Source of the DNA: Flavobacterium sp. ALJ2
Lineage (GTDB): Bacteria; Bacteroidota; Bacteroidia; Flavobacteriales; Flavobacteriaceae
Reading direction: 5' to 3'
NCBI RefSeq assembly: GCF_015594725.1
Contig: NZ_JADNRC010000017.1
Coordinates: 31,444-95,443 of the forward strand
Length of the DNA: 64,000 bases
Part shown: positions 19,801 through 27,592 of the stretch, piece by piece
Numbering within the stretch: the first letter of the stretch is position 1
Layout: each line of letters opens with the position of its first letter
Translations under genes and position numbers: made by a program
Notes under the pieces: generated by a model
The model's database searches: none
Told to the model about the DNA's origin: nothing
The model's input: only the letters and a program-made list of their open reading frames with translations

Positions 19801-21241
19801 TTAGTACCAATGGATATTTAAAAGCACAAGGTAGTTTTAAAGTATCTAATTCTTCTAAATGCTGGATTAAAGCAGTATAATCAGCAATTTCTTTTTCCTT
19901 AACCACCTTATCTTCTTCGCCCGTTTCGAACATAGTGATCGGATAAAGAAAGTCGAACTTGTCATTAAAATAACTCAAGCCATTACCAGTAGGAACAGGA
20001 ACAGTTTCCAAATAAATATTACCGGATAAACCTCCTGTACCAATTAATAGATCAGAGGCACCAATTTTTAATGTTGGTGCAGTATTTCCTATTTCTTTTT
20101 TGTCATCATTAAACCATCTGGACGGTAATGTTACCGATATGGCACGGGCATATACCCCAACAAAGTCATTAGGTCTGCCATCTGCATCAGCTTCTGGAAT
20201 ATTGGTTTTCTTGCTTAAATCGACTTTTAAAGTGTCTAGTTCAAGAATTAATCCGGTATTGCCAATCATGGCGGTAGAAGAAGGTTTTAAAGTTCCTCCT
20301 AGTTCTAATTGATAGCCAATTCCAGCCTCGGTATCAGCATATAATTGCGCTTGTGCAAATACAAAAACTGATTTTGCATTTGGATCCTTATACGCTGACC
20401 CATTTGGATTGATCGGTCTTAATATCTTTTGAGGAAATTCTATTCCAGCGCTCAATGCTAGTGTAGCCTTGGCTTTAGGAGTAATAATTCTTTTAATATG
20501 TGCTTCAATACCGTCTGGAGCGATAATGTTATAAAATTCCTGTAGTCTTCTTTTGGTATCTGATAAATCTGATTTTAAGATATAAACAGCAAACAATAGC
20601 AGCGGAATAGATTCTGTAATTCCAGGATGATCATTAATAAGTTTAGATAGACTTCCAATAGATTGTTCGATACCTACTGGAAATTTTAATTCTTGATATC
20701 CTTCACTTCCTGTTAGTTTTTGTAAGTCATTAATATCAGTTAAAAGCTGTTCATATTTTGTAATTCCATCAGCAGCTTCAACAAAAATATTAAGCATATG
20801 AGCAACTACCTGTTCTTCGCTAATACGAAAAACCTGAAGTCCCAATGCATAAAAATCTTTCAATGAAAAAGAAAATTCGCTTGAACTAAACGTTTTTAGG
20901 AATGCTAAAATCTCCCACTGATATTCGAGTGTAATAGGAAAGGATGAGATAGTAGAGTCGTCGCCAGTTAGGTCAGGATTAAGCACAAGTGCTAAGTCAA
21001 ATGGCAAAGGAATTGCCAATTTCTTGTTGGTTACAATATCCAGACTGTAAAAGGCCGAGTCGCCACGATAGCCTCTTGAATATTGTAAGTTTTTATAATG
21101 TATAGTTTCAAAAATGGCATTTAAGCCATTTTGAACAAACGACAAAAACTCAGGTAAATCGTCTGCAGTGATTACCTCAGATAATCGCGGGTAGTATCTT
21201 GCTGTAGGCATTGGAACCGCTGGAATTGGATTAGTTGGCAT
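13838..21241 (-). CDS. Giant leaderless protein of unknown function (2467 aa)
   Basis: The largest gene in the window is intact over 7.4 kb. Residues 1-270 look helical. From about 270 to 1130 it is rich in alternating hydrophobic strands and glycine (for example ALSAGIEFPQ, SIGAGATFGT, AYLELGGKISF), suggesting a long beta-solenoid or beta-sheet scaffold. The 800-1130 section reminds me of the very large DUF6603-type bacterial proteins of unknown function, a recollection I cannot check. Residues about 1545-1870 show repeating strand patterns compatible with a beta-propeller. The C-terminal 600 residues are mixed. There is no signal peptide or recognisable enzyme motif. It is first in a two-giant operon with the VWA protein and is preceded by a regulatory region of about 800 bp. 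Confidence 0.65.
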   Translation of the reverse strand: MPTNPIPAVPMPTARYYPRLSEVITADDLPEFLSFVQNGLNAIFETIHYKNLQYSRGYRGDSAFYSLDIVTNKKLAIPLPFDLALVLNPDLTGDDSTISSFPITLEYQWEILAFLKTFSSSEFSFSLKDFYALGLQVFRISEEQVVAHMLNIFVEAADGITKYEQLLTDINDLQKLTGSEGYQELKFPVGIEQSIGSLSKLINDHPGITESIPLLLFAVYILKSDLSDTKRRLQEFYNIIAPDGIEAHIKRIITPKAKATLALSAGIEFPQKILRPINPNGSAYKDPNAKSVFVFAQAQLYADTEAGIGYQLELGGTLKPSSTAMIGNTGLILELDTLKVDLSKKTNIPEADADGRPNDFVGVYARAISVTLPSRWFNDDKKEIGNTAPTLKIGASDLLIGTGGLSGNIYLETVPVPTGNGLSYFNDKFDFLYPITMFETGEEDKVVKEKEIADYTALIQHLEELDTLKLPCAFKYPLVLKTNANLLSALVRPNTIYSFNTAKEYQDFLSKLIENTLWKTIGSPSNGFKIGFNKFDISFKQNKVIGSNIKGQLILNKFKKPDGKTPFSAVLEGHLYDDGDFNLTASFEKESAPTAILFNLVQFDFFSFELGKQDEDFYVGTSCYVSFPNPIMDNIMQGQGIDIEKLRIYSDGNIEVQGGSIPIPLNRTLNLGPVKMTISNVNFGSTQINGRKYNFWGFDGAISINPLGVDARGEGVKYYYCTEEGHKDDFLRIQTIEVDLIIPGSASESSAMAIINGMISLPQPGVSQEFMGEVSLKLPKAKISGGVGMRFMPKYPAFLVDAHIDLPTPIPLGFLSISAFRGLLGFRYVATKEAVGLTTDKSWYEFYKHPKPGINIKKFSGPPDSLQYKSPFSIGAGATFGTVADGGHVLSLRAMMLLSLPTLFYIEAGLNVIAGRLGLIEDDPSNPPFFAMVAFGDDSLELAAGAEFSIPKDSGEIFKLNALLEAGFFFKNQKPWYVNIGSRKDPIMARILTLFSAKAFIMLSAQGIEAGARLDYKLNKSFGPAKVRLWAYLELGGKISFKRPQMGGYIAAGGGINIKIWIIKVEIGLDTIFSIESFKPFLIYAKIELNVRVKIGFIRVRKKFLIELQWDINRVIDRTPFSPLPMGTHGDDQDNRTSESVKGVHMLTNQGFPLNFFTSSPTNPIQITKVIPLDTYIDIKMAKGLLPNANLAKIIGGYTGDAKNYTDMMPPISTAGGRKLRQVKHQYSIKSIGLKSWNTISNKWENYHPFEAVVEQKDRDKVGQLPWAQWQKVIDQYDSIRVLATNPFSFLSAGEPGWYVPEQYGITPSKLFCVSDKIKKEHTNFLNKRIGKRFYIPMQYEADKINGLFFKLIGDTPEILETNKLGGGDFMSITAEGNPFGYRRSLSFKNYNQLEIIFPESAIEPTLKLTTRAKNVKIIAYTAVTEKDKKFVTYKEVQLKKTANATVISTELTYTRTELLKEITLFDANSDPISKTKIDKIVIIPLSAKTERMMQIREEIEALFDSTYTDTEGEISISTPNDTVKYNLLLAELAKLKIDSGNSTIDSSTPLTFSRFYGYKGKVDYVFDKVFKYDNTYLISFHPQPNTTVLLQIDVNGRILRERLLNGVVTSMQVVNGNLFLTQGMDAKQCKGIGEAIIDYDFVVGCQNPIASTAIIELDSELNQNFGMKYLSTYSKGFNKLLPLDNNELLWINTLTDGTQINWINGNDRAIIHCTKISEIVIKVLQHSGTEFSLITKDKKIISISINTATKAITVTDTKIVSDASVTEITDAIVANGTILMSLKLADGKFGLAQINGTSLKIVKNDAIFDSAIYLSNNALTDNSILAYNEHYLFVFNSTLGLTRLIKRNSTIDNASIITIQNDSVANEILMLSSKPNERGIYFSLFNDLFDNCALYPIKKVEVTASSLVLANGTTSLIELNTDTNLNYTRATRNSKLITINSVICSIGNNTENEELEYTTFIQSIDWLTKESYFHNTTIPSFKDVEEDNKAMKDAIQNTVQPIWRPNTTYCLDFELLDTVDDKNETSFKYYYGFKTLGPIGHFPVADPVTPAGQDPAPKNELTDLAKSPLTSLRQYIDYNRSYPNADGNLLQSKPVFYGNEQCEVSLFFTNPYAYHMFKDWSDYETSRPKMAGALNLIIKDPLNDVLIPYPLQDEITTYPKVEKKEKGEEWVSDTDPRLPLGIKLLNNFINSKPEMECTLTLGSPLQPRSYGYSVKLTNLKPSKLYTILANNYFDTSKNLDENKGKNVLVHQFGFQTSRYRNFEKQIQSYEIGEKNNTGLVVKSRKALFDVKLNLSDNQITALNNVIIGQEDALSDSMALKHQHPFDHAIEGILNLSPLDPAQSTEINRIINTNTGDIVALLVRNPEPFNIPKIPLEEIKDTIIVGIPSIEIIDNKEVEKFTQNFDYNTLHSKDYSQVLIMHDSKRITDKSLDILFEYRMWNNKAVTVKGAIPLTLPIDKQPLHLEL

Positions 21242-21360
21242 ATTCTATTTTTTTTTGACTTTATTTTTGTTCGTATTTTGCAGGATCATATTCTTGTTAT
21301 TGCAATCAATGTGAGTAATTAAATAATTAATTCTTTTTGGCTTAAATACGACTTCAAAAA

Positions 21361-21398
21361 ACTGCTTAGTATGATTCGTTTAGCAGTGTTTTTTATTT
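21361..21398 (+). terminator. Rho-independent-like hairpin, plus strand
   Basis: ACTGCT (21361-21366) pairs with AGCAGT (21382-21387) and is followed by GTTTTTTATTTT on the plus strand. No plus-strand gene precedes it, so it would end an unannotated plus-strand RNA or be fortuitous. Confidence 0.35.
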
Positions 21399-21423
21399 TG
21401 ATAGTGTAAAGATCAGCCTAAAA
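21396..21423 (-). promoter_or_regulatory. Shared late-unit upstream block, copy upstream of the giant operon
   Basis: Read on the minus strand, this 28-bp block matches the one at 28954-28981 at about 22 of 28 positions, with a perfect TTTTAGGCT start and CAAAA end. It lies about 155 bp upstream of the 2467-aa start. Weaker similarity continues further upstream for about 70 bp. Two copies ahead of two different leftward units suggest a common late promoter or activator site. This is inference from comparison by eye. Confidence 0.35.
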
Positions 21424-22041
21424 AGAAGCTTTAAAAAATTTGTGTTTGCTGGTTTAACAGCTATGTTCTATGACTTTACAGGGTTGTAAAGAAAGCGGAA
21501 AGTTTATGAGAATTGTTGGTATCAGATTCGGGTTTAAAACCCTGTAATTTGTTACGTTACTAGTAATGTGAAAAATATAATCCTTTGCTTTTAATAGCGC
21601 TAAACGTGCTTTCATAATAGAGAAGCTTTCAGTCTCTCGTTAAAACGAACTTCTCACTTTCAGTGCAGAGTGGTTTAGTTTGAAAATGCACATTAGTGCG
21701 CTAGGGGAGCTTGTAGAGTAAGTTCCTTCGGAGATTAAAAATGTATGTTTTATGGGGGTGTTACCTTATGCTTTCTACCTAATAGAGCACAGTTTGGGGA
21801 TTGTTATTCTAGCTTTAGTTTTCATGGTTTATGTTTTTTGGCTAGTAATCGTAAGCTTATCTATAGTTTAAGCTTTGCAATAGAAGCCTCGGAACTTGTG
21901 AAGACAAGTTCCTTTATTATGGCTTAAATTGTGTGTGGGCTGGAGCGATTATTTAACAGACATTGTTTAATAATCTTTGTAGACACGGAAAAGGATTTTT
22001 TCGTGTTATTGTTGTGTTGGGATATCTAAATAGTCGAGGTA

Positions 22042-22383
22042 TTATAAATTTCTAAATGATAACCATTCTTGTAAGAGTATTTTAAAATCATTCAAATGGA
22101 TTGTTTGATAGCCATCAATTGAAAAATAAGGACTAGAAAAAACCACATCAAATACTGAAAATTCTTCTGCACTATTAAGAAAATCTAAATCATATGGTTG
22201 GTTATTTTGTATTAAACTAATTGTGTTTATTAAATCAATAATGACAATTTTAGGCAATACTTGAATAAAGTTTAATTTTTTGTATTCACCAAGTGCATTG
22301 CTTGAATCTAAAATATATCCGATTTCATTAAAGGGGCCTATTTTTTTATAAAATTTTAAATTTAATTCATCTTGTTTTTTCAT
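22042..22383 (-). CDS. Small protein paired with the 995-aa protein; possible immunity protein (113 aa)
   Basis: A 113-residue acidic to neutral cytoplasmic protein with no recognised domain, beginning MKKQDELNLKFYKKIG. It starts 12 bp after the stop of the 995-aa gene on the same strand and is the last gene before the 800-bp non-coding region. A small unrelated gene directly after a large multidomain gene with a compact C-terminal domain is the usual layout of polymorphic toxin and immunity pairs. The function is inferred from context only. It could instead be a chaperone or assembly factor. Confidence 0.45.
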   Translation of the reverse strand: MKKQDELNLKFYKKIGPFNEIGYILDSSNALGEYKKLNFIQVLPKIVIIDLINTISLIQNNQPYDLDFLNSAEEFSVFDVVFSSPYFSIDGYQTIHLNDFKILLQEWLSFRNL

Positions 22384-22395
22384 GCTCTTTGTATT

Positions 22396-25383
22396 TTAGG
22401 GGGTATATTGTTTAACAATTGTCATCAAAGATAAATGATCTATTTGTAATCTTTCTGTAACAGGATCTAATTGATGACTTCTCTGTATAAATTCAATTTT
22501 TGTACCATCAGAAAATATGGAACGATATGTTGTTGTACTAACATCATAATTTGTTCCTAAAATATTTTTAGGTGTAGGAGGGAGTTGAGTATAAATAATT
22601 TTATTTGTCCATGCATAGCTCATTTCCTCTAATAGTCTTTGCTCATTCCATAAAGGGTTAATTACATAATGCTTTGCTTTTTTTGTTACATTTAAACCAT
22701 TAAGCTGATTTGGTGTTGTATTTAAATTTACTTTCCATAAATTTTCATATAATAGATGACCATTAACATTTTCTACAGTTGTTCTAAAAGCCAGCGGAAT
22801 GTTAGTTTGTGTCACATTTTCATTAACTATTGAATATTTGACAAAAGGTACTTCATTTATATTCTCAGTAACATATAAAAACCAATGACCACCTGCTTCA
22901 TTTTTTAAATACCTTACATGTTTGAATTCATGATTTTTAACATATTTAATTCTATTAAACGAAATTAAAAAACTAAGATCTTTTCTCGCAAAATTTAATA
23001 TTAAAATTTCATTTTTCCAAATATCTACTAAAGTATATTCCTGTATTTGATTGTTTATACTTTTGTATCGTTTTAGATTTATCGACATCCAATTAGTTTC
23101 TTCTTTTAAATTATAAAAATCTGTAAAGAAACTGTATTTTTCATCTTTTGTAAAGTTAGTAAATTTTAATAAAACATTATCGTTAAGATGAGAAGGTAAA
23201 TTGTTTAATTTTAATTGCATTAAATCAATTAAATCATCTATACCATATAATTTTCTAATTGCATTCATAGTATCAATATCTAATCCATGAAGTTTTCCTA
23301 ATGAAATTAATTTTCTTTCTTGCGTTAAAACATCTGCTGCTGCTGCATAAAGTCGTCTTTTGATAGTTGGATGAGATAATAAGGAGCCAATTGTAAGGAT
23401 TCCAAGAAAAATATTTAGCTTCTCTGTAAACTTTTTTACGTCTGGATCAGGATTTGTATTTCCTATATACATACTAATTGCTAGGGCATTTCCTGCGGTA
23501 AATTGTATTAAACCATTCACTCCAGTTACTGCCTTCCATAGTAATACTGTTTCTGAACTAGTAGCTAGACCAGTCCAAACCGCTCTTGTTTTTGATAGAT
23601 AGTTTAGATATTTTAAATTGGATAATTGCCCAACACCGATTAAATTTAAAGCAATTTCAGTGGCGAGCATTATTCCAAAATCAATTTTTTTTAAATTACT
23701 ATAATCTTGCATATAATATAAGAAGAAAACAGGAATGGTGGGTGTAGGATCATTTAAATTAACTCCAGTTTCAGGATCTTTAAAAGTTTCTACTAAATCT
23801 AAATCTGGTTTAAAGCCTATAATAGAAATAGGTTGGTATAAATCGTATACTCCATATATAAATGGTTTATGATCTATAGTATGTATGCCATCCTGATCAA
23901 CAACTTCAGTCTTTTCTTGTTTGAAAATAGTTATTTTTTTTCCTTTTAACTCATTTAAAATATAATGTTCTCCTGTTGTTCTAATATAATGGTCATTTGA
24001 TTCTTTGCTTGAAGAAATGTATGATAGAATTGCGGGAGAATTTATACTATCATAATATTGAGTTTTTTCGATCGAGCTTTCTGGATCAGTAATCAATTTC
24101 ATATAATAAGATTCTGGGTAAATTCCAAAAGCATTTGCCCCTTCAGTATATGATGGATCAGCATATTTAGGATTATATTTGGAAGATTTCCATATTTTAT
24201 ATAGCATTAATATAAATTTCTGTCTATTGTTATCAGTATTGAAAATACCGTAGGAATACCTTCCAGTTCTATTATCATCAATTTTTGAATATAATATTTC
24301 AAAAAGAGTTTGCTTAGTATCAAAGGAGTTTGTTTGGTTATAAGCATTTGAGATTTGATAAATCTGAATTTGCATTAGCGCATAAAGTAAATCATTTCTC
24401 TCTACTGCAGAAATAGAATCAAAAGTGAAAGATTTTATTACTTTTAAAGCTAATTGCTCTCCTCCGTTATTTTCTGTTAACCGATGACTATAATCACTTA
24501 TATTTTTTAATAATTCAATTTTGTCATTTGTTGGTACAGTTGCTAAAGCTTCAGCAGATAGACATTTTGCTAACCAATAAAATTGGTCTTTTTTTATAGC
24601 TTTTTTAATTAGAATCTGATTTGAATAAAAACTTTTATAGAAACTAGTTAAATTTCTCATATAGTCTTCTAACACTTCAATAGTTGGATTCGCAAAAATA
24701 GGTTGCGTACTCCATTCGGATTTTTGGCTATTTATATATTGGCCAAAATCAGTATTAGTATTTAACTCAATTAAATTAAAGATATTCTCTATTGAGTTTA
24801 TTTGAATAGCAATTTTGGCAAACAATAATGCTTTCGCTTGTTTATCATTAGTATCAGTAAGAGGAGTTACAAACAATTGAATTTTATGAGCATAAAATTG
24901 CATAGCAGTATTACTCAATTGGACATTTTCTCCTTCTGAAGGACTTGGAACTACTCCAGGCGGAATTGTAATTTGCCAAGTTCCATTATCAATAATTGGT
25001 ATATTAGGTTGATAAGCCCATTTGTATGTTTCTATTTTACAGAAGTCGTTGTAAGGGGAAGTAACTTTTAATTTTCTAACATTTATTTTATCTCCAACTG
25101 TTGCTGGTTTAAAAGTGTAATAATGTTCTTTTAATTGATAAAGTTTATTTTTATCAGTTAAATATTCTAGAAAAAATTGTTCTTCATAAAATCCACCAAT
25201 GGCATCTTTATGTACTTGATCTTCTGTTTTGAAATCACTTACTACTGTTTCTCTAAACTTTTTTGTGACACCATTAATGACAGTTTCAAAAGAATTTAAA
25301 AAACCATATATAGTATATTTTGGGTTTGTTAAACCAGTCAATTTAATAGCGATTCCTGATTTTAAAATTGCAGCTTGTTCCAT
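22396..25383 (-). CDS. Large leaderless protein, candidate polymorphic toxin (995 aa)
   Basis: I do not recognise this family. It has no signal peptide. Residues about 575-690 contain hydrophobic helices (IALNLIGVGQL, TAGNALAISMYIG, LNIFLGILTIGSLL), like the membrane-active segments that precede C-terminal toxin domains in many polymorphic toxins. The final 150 residues form a compact His/Asp-containing region (FSDGTKIEFIQRSHQ, LQIDHLSLM) that could be an enzymatic domain. Its start overlaps the stop of the 722-aa gene (TAATG), which couples their translation, and a 113-aa gene follows 12 bp later. The unit is downstream of the lysis genes. Toxin is inference; a structural role is also possible. 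Confidence 0.5.
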   Translation of the reverse strand: MEQAAILKSGIAIKLTGLTNPKYTIYGFLNSFETVINGVTKKFRETVVSDFKTEDQVHKDAIGGFYEEQFFLEYLTDKNKLYQLKEHYYTFKPATVGDKINVRKLKVTSPYNDFCKIETYKWAYQPNIPIIDNGTWQITIPPGVVPSPSEGENVQLSNTAMQFYAHKIQLFVTPLTDTNDKQAKALLFAKIAIQINSIENIFNLIELNTNTDFGQYINSQKSEWSTQPIFANPTIEVLEDYMRNLTSFYKSFYSNQILIKKAIKKDQFYWLAKCLSAEALATVPTNDKIELLKNISDYSHRLTENNGGEQLALKVIKSFTFDSISAVERNDLLYALMQIQIYQISNAYNQTNSFDTKQTLFEILYSKIDDNRTGRYSYGIFNTDNNRQKFILMLYKIWKSSKYNPKYADPSYTEGANAFGIYPESYYMKLITDPESSIEKTQYYDSINSPAILSYISSSKESNDHYIRTTGEHYILNELKGKKITIFKQEKTEVVDQDGIHTIDHKPFIYGVYDLYQPISIIGFKPDLDLVETFKDPETGVNLNDPTPTIPVFFLYYMQDYSNLKKIDFGIMLATEIALNLIGVGQLSNLKYLNYLSKTRAVWTGLATSSETVLLWKAVTGVNGLIQFTAGNALAISMYIGNTNPDPDVKKFTEKLNIFLGILTIGSLLSHPTIKRRLYAAAADVLTQERKLISLGKLHGLDIDTMNAIRKLYGIDDLIDLMQLKLNNLPSHLNDNVLLKFTNFTKDEKYSFFTDFYNLKEETNWMSINLKRYKSINNQIQEYTLVDIWKNEILILNFARKDLSFLISFNRIKYVKNHEFKHVRYLKNEAGGHWFLYVTENINEVPFVKYSIVNENVTQTNIPLAFRTTVENVNGHLLYENLWKVNLNTTPNQLNGLNVTKKAKHYVINPLWNEQRLLEEMSYAWTNKIIYTQLPPTPKNILGTNYDVSTTTYRSIFSDGTKIEFIQRSHQLDPVTERLQIDHLSLMTIVKQYTP

Positions 25384-27551
25384 TATAAAGATAAATCTAA
25401 GTCTAACATTAATTCTTTTTTTGAGTCTTCTGGCATATACTCACTATACTCTTTACTGAAATGGTATTTCCTATCTAGCGAATAGACAAAAACGTCAGTA
25501 GTAGGTTTGAAAAGCTTTTTCTTCCCATCGGTATCTTCTGCTACGACAGCCACTTTGTATTTTTGGTATTTGATGTTCTCGGGGGAGATCAATTCATTAC
25601 CGTCTTCAAAGAGGTCAATTAAAAACAAGCGAGGGTTTTTTAAACCAGGAGTAATTTTCTCTTTTATGAAGTCATTTTCGGCTTTCGTTAACCCTAAAAT
25701 GATCTTATTAGGTACTTTATTATCCAACGTTTTTAGTTCTAGTCCGGTAATAGTTTGTGTACTGTCAGTGAATAATTTTCGAGCATAATAATACGGTTCT
25801 GGTAACTCATAGGTTTTACTTTTGGTTACAGTACCACTGGCCGAAGCACTGGTTTTAGTATCTGGTGTAGTACTTCCGGTTGCAGATACGGCATTGTTCA
25901 TGACATCGGCAGTTTCAGTAAGATAGGTAACACGCTCTACTATTGGTTTGGCTTCAACTCCTGTTTCGATTACATCGTTAACGGTGAGTGTTTGAACTAC
26001 CGAAATACCTTGCTGTTTCTTATCGTAAAACTCATTTATTAAGTTGAGTTTTTCAGAAGTCATTTTAGAAAATCTGCTATCTCCACTTAATTTCAGTAAA
26101 GGCTGAGCATTAATTAAACTAAATACATCATCAAAAAAGTTAGCTTGTCCGAGCTGGATAATTGGAGCTCCGTTCTCATCTAGAATTGGATCAGTCAAAT
26201 ATTCATTGATTATCCCCTGATAAAGTAATAAGCTTAATGTTGCTATGTTTTTACCAGCAACAGCAGGTGTTGTAAGCTTTACTGTTGAGGTAAGACGTCC
26301 GTAATTACCATCGGTATCAGGAGGAAGTCGTAAACCATCGGCATTAATAAAATTATCTTTCTGTGCATTAGCTACTTTGGCAATTTGCCCGTATAATGCA
26401 GTATTGTTGTTATTGTCGGTTGTCAACTGCAAATACAGATTATTTGTAGTGACTGTATTGGCTTGAGTTTGGGTATTAATGATAACAGGCCAGCCTTTAG
26501 TTCCATATTGAGTTTCGGTCATTGGAACAATTTTGGTATGAGGATCTTCTAATAGTCCTGTTTTTAAGTTCTCTGCTCCAGCTGTATTAATTTTATAGTT
26601 CTCATAGAAATCATAACTACGGGTTCGATCACTTTGAATATAGATGTACCAATTATTTTTGGTAGCAAATTTGTTAATAACAGTATCGTAAATTTCAGTT
26701 CCCTTTTTATTAGTTTTGACTCCGGTAGCAATTGTAGTTACAATTCCTTCAGGAACATATAAACCATAAAAAGCAGCAATATCAATAAATTGAGTACTTT
26801 GTTCACGTAGAAGTTTTTTCTTTAAATCTGTACCGCTAAGAATAATTTTAGCTTCGGCTTGACGAGCATATTCTAAGTTAAAAATAAACTCGCTATTATC
26901 AAAGTTGTGTTTGTAATCGCCATAGTTTAATACTACGTCAATTCCACATTCTCCAGAGACGAAATTCCCCAATGATTTCCCCATATCAATCATAGGTAAT
27001 TCGAAGTTATCTTTTTCGTCAAAAGTGTTTCCGGCAGCTACAAATTCTGATTCTTTAAAAAAGAAATTAGATAATAATACGTCATCTGGGACTAATGGAT
27101 CATAGCCAATAAATTTGGGAGCAAATGGAGGAGCATCTATTCCAGTATTATCTTGATTTTTACGACCTTGATGAAAATCATTAAAATCCTTGTTTATTTT
27201 ATTAATAAAATCAGAGGTTGAGCTGTCATTTTTAATTATTAAAGGGTCAAGATCAGTTGTAAAGAAATCACTCTTTTGTAACCCTCTGTAGATAAAGTAT
27301 TTTATATTCAATCCTGGAAAAGGCTGTTTATAAGGACGAAGGATAAGGTTTACTTTATTGGAGTTCCCTGCTTGTGGTTGAATTAAGACAACTCCTTTAC
27401 AGATTGAATACGCTTTTTGAGACGACGTTATATTAAATTTTGAAGTCAACCTAAATTCAGATTCAGTATTGGTAACTGGTCCAAAAGATTGGGTTAGGTC
27501 ATCCTGAGTAAGACCTCCCGACTCTGTGAAAAAATGAGACTGTACAGACAT
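25383..27551 (-). CDS. Large leaderless protein of unknown function (722 aa)
   Basis: No recognised domain. The N-terminal 300 residues look beta-rich (KAYSICKGVVLIQ, NIKYFIYRGLQKSDFF) and the central and C-terminal parts mixed, with a Ser/Thr/Ala-rich linker around residues 545-570. There is no signal peptide or membrane helix. It begins 41 bp after the probable spanin gene and its stop overlaps the 995-aa start in TAATG, so it is the physical link between the lysis cassette and the large-protein block. It may be an adaptor or chaperone for the 995-aa protein. The frame is intact over 2.2 kb. Confidence 0.55.
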   Translation of the reverse strand: MSVQSHFFTESGGLTQDDLTQSFGPVTNTESEFRLTSKFNITSSQKAYSICKGVVLIQPQAGNSNKVNLILRPYKQPFPGLNIKYFIYRGLQKSDFFTTDLDPLIIKNDSSTSDFINKINKDFNDFHQGRKNQDNTGIDAPPFAPKFIGYDPLVPDDVLLSNFFFKESEFVAAGNTFDEKDNFELPMIDMGKSLGNFVSGECGIDVVLNYGDYKHNFDNSEFIFNLEYARQAEAKIILSGTDLKKKLLREQSTQFIDIAAFYGLYVPEGIVTTIATGVKTNKKGTEIYDTVINKFATKNNWYIYIQSDRTRSYDFYENYKINTAGAENLKTGLLEDPHTKIVPMTETQYGTKGWPVIINTQTQANTVTTNNLYLQLTTDNNNNTALYGQIAKVANAQKDNFINADGLRLPPDTDGNYGRLTSTVKLTTPAVAGKNIATLSLLLYQGIINEYLTDPILDENGAPIIQLGQANFFDDVFSLINAQPLLKLSGDSRFSKMTSEKLNLINEFYDKKQQGISVVQTLTVNDVIETGVEAKPIVERVTYLTETADVMNNAVSATGSTTPDTKTSASASGTVTKSKTYELPEPYYYARKLFTDSTQTITGLELKTLDNKVPNKIILGLTKAENDFIKEKITPGLKNPRLFLIDLFEDGNELISPENIKYQKYKVAVVAEDTDGKKKLFKPTTDVFVYSLDRKYHFSKEYSEYMPEDSKKELMLDLDLSL

Positions 27552-27592
27552 ATATAGTGGTATGAAATTATTTTTAAATAGAATTCTAGTCC

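Larger units (their letters stand above)
21242..22041. other. 800-bp non-coding region with several inverted repeats
   Basis: No convincing gene lies here; the 60-codon plus-strand frame at 21745-21927 has no coding character. The region upstream of the giant operon is rich in inverted repeats: ACTGCT/AGCAGT (21361-21387) with a T-run, CTTTACA/TGTAAAG (21474-21491), GGGTTTAAAACCC (about 21531-21543), GGAACTTG/CAAGTTCC (21891-21912) and ACACG/CGTGT (about 21983-22005). It should hold the promoter and leader of the 2467-aa gene. The density of hairpins suggests a structured leader, a regulatory RNA or decayed sequence. No CRISPR or tRNA pattern is present. Confidence 0.5.

Noticed and set aside
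21745..21927. 60-codon plus-strand frame in the 800-bp gap
   Set aside because: It overlaps a hairpin, has no context and reads as random hydrophobic sequence.
13838..25383. Classical ABC (Tc) toxin complex
   Set aside because: Sizes and the lysis-gene context are suggestive, but no RHS/YD repeats, SpvB domain or TcA-type features were seen.
657..27551. Contractile injection system or tailocin
   Set aside because: No sheath, tube, baseplate, spike or AAA+ assembly protein could be recognised; only fibre-like and lysis proteins are shared with such loci.
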